A DNA stretch of 19,043 bases. It comes from JAVBRU01 sp031547595 (lineage in GTDB: Bacteria > Bacillota > Clostridia > Christensenellales > Aristaeellaceae). Shown in pieces: positions 14,938-19,043 of the stretch. The DNA is taken from positions 1-19,043 of the forward strand of contig JAVBRU010000054.1 in assembly GCA_031547595.1 (NCBI GenBank), given 5' to 3'. Every line of letters begins with the position of its first letter. Position 1 is the stretch's first letter. The notes under the pieces were generated by a model. It saw only the letters and a list, made by a program, of their open reading frames with translations, was not told the origin of the DNA and did not search any database. The translations under genes and the position numbers were made by a program.

Positions 14938-16785
14938 ATGCTCTTGGCGCAACCCAGCAAGCCCCGTTTATGGGCAGGGAAGGTGAAAACCTTTTTCTCC
15001 AAGCCCGCTAACATCATTCTAACGGTCTTTTTTGTGGTTCTTTGCTTCCTCACGTTATATCCGCTGATCCTGCTGGTGCAGGAGACCTTCCTGGTGCACG
15101 CGCGCGAGGTTCGCCTGGCCGGTGCGCCCCTTGGCACATATACCACCACGCACTTCAAAAAGCTGCTCTTCACACTGGACGATGGCGGCGCAGCGGGGAT
15201 TACCAAATCCAACAGCTGGATTCAGTTTTACGAGCCGCTGTTTAACACGCTGTCCGTATCCATCAGCGCATCCATCATTGCCATTCTGTTTGGCGGCGTG
15301 GTGGCCTTCCTGGTCACGCGCACCAATTTGAAATACAAGAAATTCGTATCTGCCGTGTTCATGTTCCCCTATATGATGCCCTCCTGGACGCTGGCGATGT
15401 TCTGGAAAACCTTCTTCCAGAACGTCAACGTAGGAGCGGGCACCTCCAACGGCATTCTCGCCTCCGTGTTTGGCATCTATATGCCCCAGTGGTTCGTGTA
15501 TGGCTATTTCCCCATCAGCGTGGTGCTGGGGCTGCATTACGCGCCCTTTGCGTACATCCTGATTGGTGGCATCCTGCGCAATATGGATGCCAACCTCGAG
15601 GAAGCGGCCACCATCCTCAAAACTCCGCGCTGGCGTATTATTGGGCGCATTACGCTGCCCATTGTGATGCCTGCCATGCTGTCCACGCTGCTGCTTGTGT
15701 TCTCCAGCGTGATGAGCGCGTATGCCGTGCCGGTGTTCCTTGGGTCGCCGGTCAAGTATTATGTGCTGTCCACCAAGATGATGTCGCTGATGAACAACTA
15801 CCCCGGTCAGGGCTACATCATCGCGGCCATCATGATCATATTTGGCGTTACGATACTGCTGCTCAACCAGCGGCTGACGGGCAAGCGCAAATCGTTTACC
15901 ACCGTCACGGGCAAATCCTCTCAGGTGTCGCTGGTCAACCTCAAAAAGGCCAACCGCCCCGTCGCGATTGTGCTTGTGGTCATTTTGCTGTGCGTGGCCA
16001 TTCTGCCGCTGGTGTCCTTCGCGCTGGAGTCTTTGATCATCAAAGCAGGCGACTATTCCATCAGCAACATGACGCTGGACTTCTGGATTGGGCGTGATTT
16101 GCACTACCTCGACCAGGGCGATAGCAACGGCATCCTCTTTAGCCCCAAGGTGTGGAGTGCGCTGGGCTACAGCCTGGCACTGGCCATCACCTGCGCATTG
16201 GTTGCGGGCACCTGCGGCGTGCTGGTGGGCTATGGCGTGGCCAAGCAGCGCGGCACCAAGCTGTCCGGCGCTGTCAACAGCCTCAGCTTCTTTCCGTATC
16301 TGATGCCCTCGCTGGCCTTTGGCGCTATTTATCTTGCCATGGGCACCAAGATTCCCTTCCTGCGCGCGGGCAATGGCTTCCTGCTGCTGGCACTGGTGGG
16401 GTCGGTCAAGTATCTGCCCTTTGCGTCTCGCTCCGGCGTCAACGCCATGCTGCAGCTTTCCGGCGAGATCGAAGAGGCCGCCGTCATCGTGGGCGTGCCG
16501 TGGTGGAAGCGCATGGCGCGCATCATATTCCCCATTCAAAAGAGCACTTTCCTCTCGGGCTACCTTTTGCCCATGGTCAGCTGTATGCGCGAGCTGTCGC
16601 TGTTCGTGCTGCTGGTGCCCACCAGCAACACCATCCTGACCACCATGCTGATGCAGTACAGCGAAAAAGGCTGGGCACAGTTTGGCAATGCCATCAATCT
16701 GCTCATCATCACGGTGGTGCTGGTGATCAACTTCACCGTCAACAAGCTCACGGGCGCATCCATCGACAAAGGAATCGGAGGTTAA
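14938..16785 (+). CDS. ABC transporter permease, two fused permease domains (iron(III)-type)
   Basis: A 615-residue integral membrane protein in which two binding-protein-dependent permease domains are joined in tandem, as in FbpB-type systems, so one chain forms the whole channel. The first half has helices from about residue 25 to 315; the second begins near 345 (VAIVLVVILLCVAILPLV). Two cytoplasmic coupling (EAA) loops are visible. One is EEAATILKTPRWRIIGRITLP (first half), where the usual glycine is replaced. The other is the canonical EEAAVIVGVPWWKRMARIIFP (second half). The ATG at 14938 is 6 nt after GGGGTG; the GTG at 14929 is an alternative start. It is followed 6 nt later by the ATPase gene. 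Confidence 0.92.
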   Translation: MLLAQPSKPRLWAGKVKTFFSKPANIILTVFFVVLCFLTLYPLILLVQETFLVHAREVRLAGAPLGTYTTTHFKKLLFTLDDGGAAGITKSNSWIQFYEPLFNTLSVSISASIIAILFGGVVAFLVTRTNLKYKKFVSAVFMFPYMMPSWTLAMFWKTFFQNVNVGAGTSNGILASVFGIYMPQWFVYGYFPISVVLGLHYAPFAYILIGGILRNMDANLEEAATILKTPRWRIIGRITLPIVMPAMLSTLLLVFSSVMSAYAVPVFLGSPVKYYVLSTKMMSLMNNYPGQGYIIAAIMIIFGVTILLLNQRLTGKRKSFTTVTGKSSQVSLVNLKKANRPVAIVLVVILLCVAILPLVSFALESLIIKAGDYSISNMTLDFWIGRDLHYLDQGDSNGILFSPKVWSALGYSLALAITCALVAGTCGVLVGYGVAKQRGTKLSGAVNSLSFFPYLMPSLAFGAIYLAMGTKIPFLRAGNGFLLLALVGSVKYLPFASRSGVNAMLQLSGEIEEAAVIVGVPWWKRMARIIFPIQKSTFLSGYLLPMVSCMRELSLFVLLVPTSNTILTTMLMQYSEKGWAQFGNAINLLIITVVLVINFTVNKLTGASIDKGIGG

Positions 16786-16791
16786 GCCGCT

Positions 16792-17904
16792 ATGCCAGAA
16801 ATTATTTTGAATCATGTCACCAAGCGCTTTGGCAAGTTCATCGCTGTGGACGACCTGAATATGGTCATCGAGAATAACTCCTTCATCACGCTGCTGGGGC
16901 CCTCCGGCTGTGGCAAGACCACCACGCTGCGCATGATTGCGGGCCTTGAAACCCCCACCGAGGGCGAGATCATTATCGACGGCGTCACGGTGTTTTCCTC
17001 GGCGCGCAATATCAACGTGCCGCCCAACAAGCGCGATGTGGGCTTCTTGTTCCAAAACTACGCGCTGTGGCCGCATATGACGGTGTATCAAAACATCGCG
17101 TTTGGCCTGGAAAACCTCAAGTGGGACAAAGAGCGCGTGCGCGCCCGCATCAAAGAGCTGCTCGTTATGCTCAAGATTGAGGAGTTCGAAAAGCGTTATC
17201 CCAGCGAGCTGTCCGGCGGCCAGCAGCAGCGTGTGGCCATTGCGCGCACCCTCGCGCCCAACCCGAAGGTGCTGTTTATGGACGAGCCGCTATCCAACCT
17301 GGACGCCAAGCTGCGCACCGAAATGCGTACAGAGCTGAAGCGCCTGCACGTGGATACCGATTCCACTTTCGTCTACGTGACCCACGATCAGCTGGAGGCC
17401 ATGACGCTCTCCACCAAGGTGTGCCTCATGGAAAAGGGCGTCCTACAGCAGTACGCGCCGCCGCTTACCATGTACTTAAGCCCCGAAAACCTCTTTGTGG
17501 CGGATTTTATGGGCAGCCCCACCATGAACTTTATCCCCGGCACCGCGCAGCGCATGGACGCGAAAAACGTCCGCCTGAACTTTGCCGGCATTCAGGGCGC
17601 TTTCCGTGCCGCCGAAGATATGGACGAATTGCCGGAGGACGTGGCCGTCGGCATCCGTCCGGAGTTTGTGGCGATAGCGGAGAATGCGCCTGTGTGCGCC
17701 ACCGTCTATTCCACACTGCCAGCCGGTATGGAAACCACCGTCAAGCTGCAGCTTAACGGCCAGATGCTCACCTCCGTGGTGTTTGGCGGCATCGATTATG
17801 CCGTGGATACTACGGTGCACATGGATTTCACCGGCGCGAATATTTTACTGTTTGATGCCAGCAACGGGCGCAGAATCGCCCGCGGCAGCCTGGACGTGCG
17901 GTAG
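16792..17904 (+). CDS. ABC transporter ATP-binding protein (iron(III)/polyamine type)
   Basis: A 370-residue ATPase that powers the adjacent permease at the cytoplasmic face. Motifs: Walker A GPSGCGKTT (36-44), Q-loop Gln88 in FLFQNYALWPHM, signature LSGGQQQR (140-147), Walker B VLFMDEP with Asp164 and Glu165, and H-loop His198 in VTHDQ. About 130 residues follow the ATPase core and look like a TOBE-type regulatory domain (VAVGIRPEFVAI and later beta strands). GGAGG is 10 nt before the ATG, overlapping the end of the permease gene. A hairpin repeat starts at its stop codon. Confidence 0.93.
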   Translation: MPEIILNHVTKRFGKFIAVDDLNMVIENNSFITLLGPSGCGKTTTLRMIAGLETPTEGEIIIDGVTVFSSARNINVPPNKRDVGFLFQNYALWPHMTVYQNIAFGLENLKWDKERVRARIKELLVMLKIEEFEKRYPSELSGGQQQRVAIARTLAPNPKVLFMDEPLSNLDAKLRTEMRTELKRLHVDTDSTFVYVTHDQLEAMTLSTKVCLMEKGVLQQYAPPLTMYLSPENLFVADFMGSPTMNFIPGTAQRMDAKNVRLNFAGIQGAFRAAEDMDELPEDVAVGIRPEFVAIAENAPVCATVYSTLPAGMETTVKLQLNGQMLTSVVFGGIDYAVDTTVHMDFTGANILLFDASNGRRIARGSLDVR

Positions 17905-17976
17905 GGGAGGGACGCTGGGGCTATTCGCCTCAGAACCTCGGCAGGGAGCAGTGCTCCCTGCACCCCCACTTGGGGA
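17905..17976 (+). repeat. 3'-end hairpin repeat, copy C (diverged)
   Basis: This starts right after the ATPase stop and shares GGGA-GACGCTGGGGCT, TCGCCTCAG and a 9-bp hairpin with copies A and B. The hairpin is GCAGGGAGC (17941-17949) with GCTCCCTGC (17953-17961). Four stem positions differ from copies A and B, and all four are compensated on the other arm, so the fold is kept while the sequence drifts. Confidence 0.7.
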
Positions 17977-18027
17977 ATATGTTGGAGTTTCGTGTCATAA
18001 AAGCATTACTTGGGTGGCGATAGGATC

Positions 18028-19043
18028 ATGAGCGGTAAAAAAATAGCCAGCAAGCGCGTCTCCTGGGCATTCTTTGCGCTTTGCTGGCTGATGTATTTTG
18101 TATCGTATCTGGGGCGGCTCAATTATTCCGCCGCGATGGGTGAGATCATCGAAGAGGTGCTTAGTAAGGAGCAGGCGGGCTGGATCGCCACGGCGTTCCT
18201 CATCGCCTACGCGTCCGGCCAGTGGATCAACGGCATGCTGGCCGACCGCCTGAAAGAAAAATGGATGGTGCTGGCGGGGCTGCTGGGCGCGGGGCTGAGC
18301 AGCCTGTTCTTTGCACATACGCAAAGCTTTGGCGCGATGCTGTTTTGGCGGTTCTTGACGGGATACAGTATGTCACTGCTGTGGCCGAGCATGTTGAAAA
18401 CATTTTCTCGGTTTTTAAGGCAGGATACGCTGATGCGATTTTCGGTGCATATTTTCACTGCGGTGGCGGCCGGGTCGCTCGGCGCATATGTGATCTCCGC
18501 CACACTGCTGAACAACTATGAGTGGCCGATGGTGTTTATTGTGCCAGGGCTGCTGCTGATCGCGATGGCGGGGATATGGCTGATAGGCTTCACGATGGTG
18601 GAGCGCTATGTGGAGAAAAGCGGGGAAGTGCCGGCCCTGCAGGCGGACGCACCCACGCGTGATGAAGCGCCGCTGCCGCTTGGCAAGCTCCTGCTTTTGC
18701 CCGGTATCCTGGGCGCTTTTATCCCTGTCATTTGCCACGGCGTCATCAAAGACGGCGTCACCGCATGGATCCCTGCCTACATTGGCGAAGTGTTTAACCA
18801 CAGCGCCGCCGCGTCCTCCATGATGACGGCGGTGTTGCCCATTGTCAACCTGTCCGGCGCGTACATTGCATACTTTGTATACAAACGCGTTACGAAAAAT
18901 GAAATCCGCGGCTCGGCGTTGTTTTTCGCCATTGCCGCGGCTGCGCTTGGCGTTATTTTGCTGACGGGCGACCACAATCTGGTGCTCACGCTCGTCATGT
19001 TTGCCATCATCACCTCGGCCATGCTGGCGGTCAATACATTGCT
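18028..19043 (+). CDS. MFS transporter, N-terminal part
   Basis: An open frame of 338 codons runs off the right edge without a stop. It begins MSGKKIASKRVSWAFFALCW and has at least eight hydrophobic helices, with a central hydrophilic loop near residues 195-218, as in the two-times-six-helix major facilitator fold. The segment YFVSYLGRLNYSAAMGEI, the helix 2-3 loop GMLADRLKEKWM, and the RFLTGYSMSLLWPSMLK stretch recall the organophosphate/sugar-phosphate antiporter (GlpT/UhpT) branch, though this is only a resemblance. An in-frame stop at 17998 limits upstream extension. The ATG at 18028 has only a weak AGGA; a TTG at 18010 is possible. It lies 123 nt after the ABC ATPase gene, so it may be in the same transcript or have its own promoter. 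Confidence 0.85.
   Translation, partial: MSGKKIASKRVSWAFFALCWLMYFVSYLGRLNYSAAMGEIIEEVLSKEQAGWIATAFLIAYASGQWINGMLADRLKEKWMVLAGLLGAGLSSLFFAHTQSFGAMLFWRFLTGYSMSLLWPSMLKTFSRFLRQDTLMRFSVHIFTAVAAGSLGAYVISATLLNNYEWPMVFIVPGLLLIAMAGIWLIGFTMVERYVEKSGEVPALQADAPTRDEAPLPLGKLLLLPGILGAFIPVICHGVIKDGVTAWIPAYIGEVFNHSAAASSMMTAVLPIVNLSGAYIAYFVYKRVTKNEIRGSALFFAIAAAALGVILLTGDHNLVLTLVMFAIITSAMLAVNTL

Noticed and set aside
15055..17091. A 678-residue open frame antisense to the permease and ATPase genes
   Set aside because: It lies opposite two clear ABC genes, is very rich in His, Gln, Gly and Arg, and has no domain I recognise. Long antisense frames are expected from the GC-rich third positions here.

Overview
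The window looks like a chromosome segment of a fairly GC-rich, low-GC-clade (Bacillota, class Clostridia) bacterium, probably an uncultured gut-type lineage. The signs are strong AGGAGG-type ribosome binding sites, sigma-A promoters with 17-base spacers, GTG starts, an LCP-family envelope protein, an iron(III)-type ABC importer, and a cytosolic fucosidase. No rRNA, tRNA, transposase, prophage or CRISPR array is seen. The lineage is an inference from gene content.

Left part (1-4260). A multidrug-type ABC exporter runs off the left edge on the minus strand. A 1207-residue hybrid histidine kinase (581-4204) diverges from it. Its leader has an extended -10 promoter, then a strong terminator hairpin whose 5' arm can also pair upstream, which suggests transcription attenuation.

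Middle left (4280-8996). A tight seven-gene plus-strand operon follows: M19 dipeptidase, MTA/SAH nucleosidase (mtnN), dCMP deaminase, secreted LCP-like protein, DUF1934-like protein, an unknown protein, and an MBL-fold hydrolase. Its promoter and 61-nt leader are nearly identical to those of the divergent ABC exporter. All seven differences between the two copies fall in loops or in compensated base pairs. This points to a conserved two-hairpin leader RNA shared by two transcripts that flank the kinase, and is the most notable finding.

Middle (8997-10030). There is no ordinary protein gene in 8997-9357. It holds a 3'-end repeat and then a roughly 300-nt stretch that folds into two domains of clean helices (a four-way junction, and a second domain closed by a 10-bp helix with a possible pseudoknot). 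I read this as a large structured non-coding RNA, possibly of the raiA type. Next come a small XRE repressor (minus) and a divergent 63-residue protein (plus), whose promoter carries two identical palindromic operators.

Right part (10029-19043). A minus-strand pair encodes a GH29 alpha-L-fucosidase and an RtcB RNA ligase. Divergent from it is a plus-strand operon of a TIM-barrel sugar-phosphate isomerase/epimerase, a solute-binding protein, a fused double permease and an ATPase, followed by an MFS transporter that runs off the right edge. Together these look like an uptake locus for a sugar or sugar phosphate. A hairpin-bearing repeat of about 70 bp sits directly after the stop codon of three genes (MBL hydrolase, rtcB, ABC ATPase), always in the same orientation relative to the gene.
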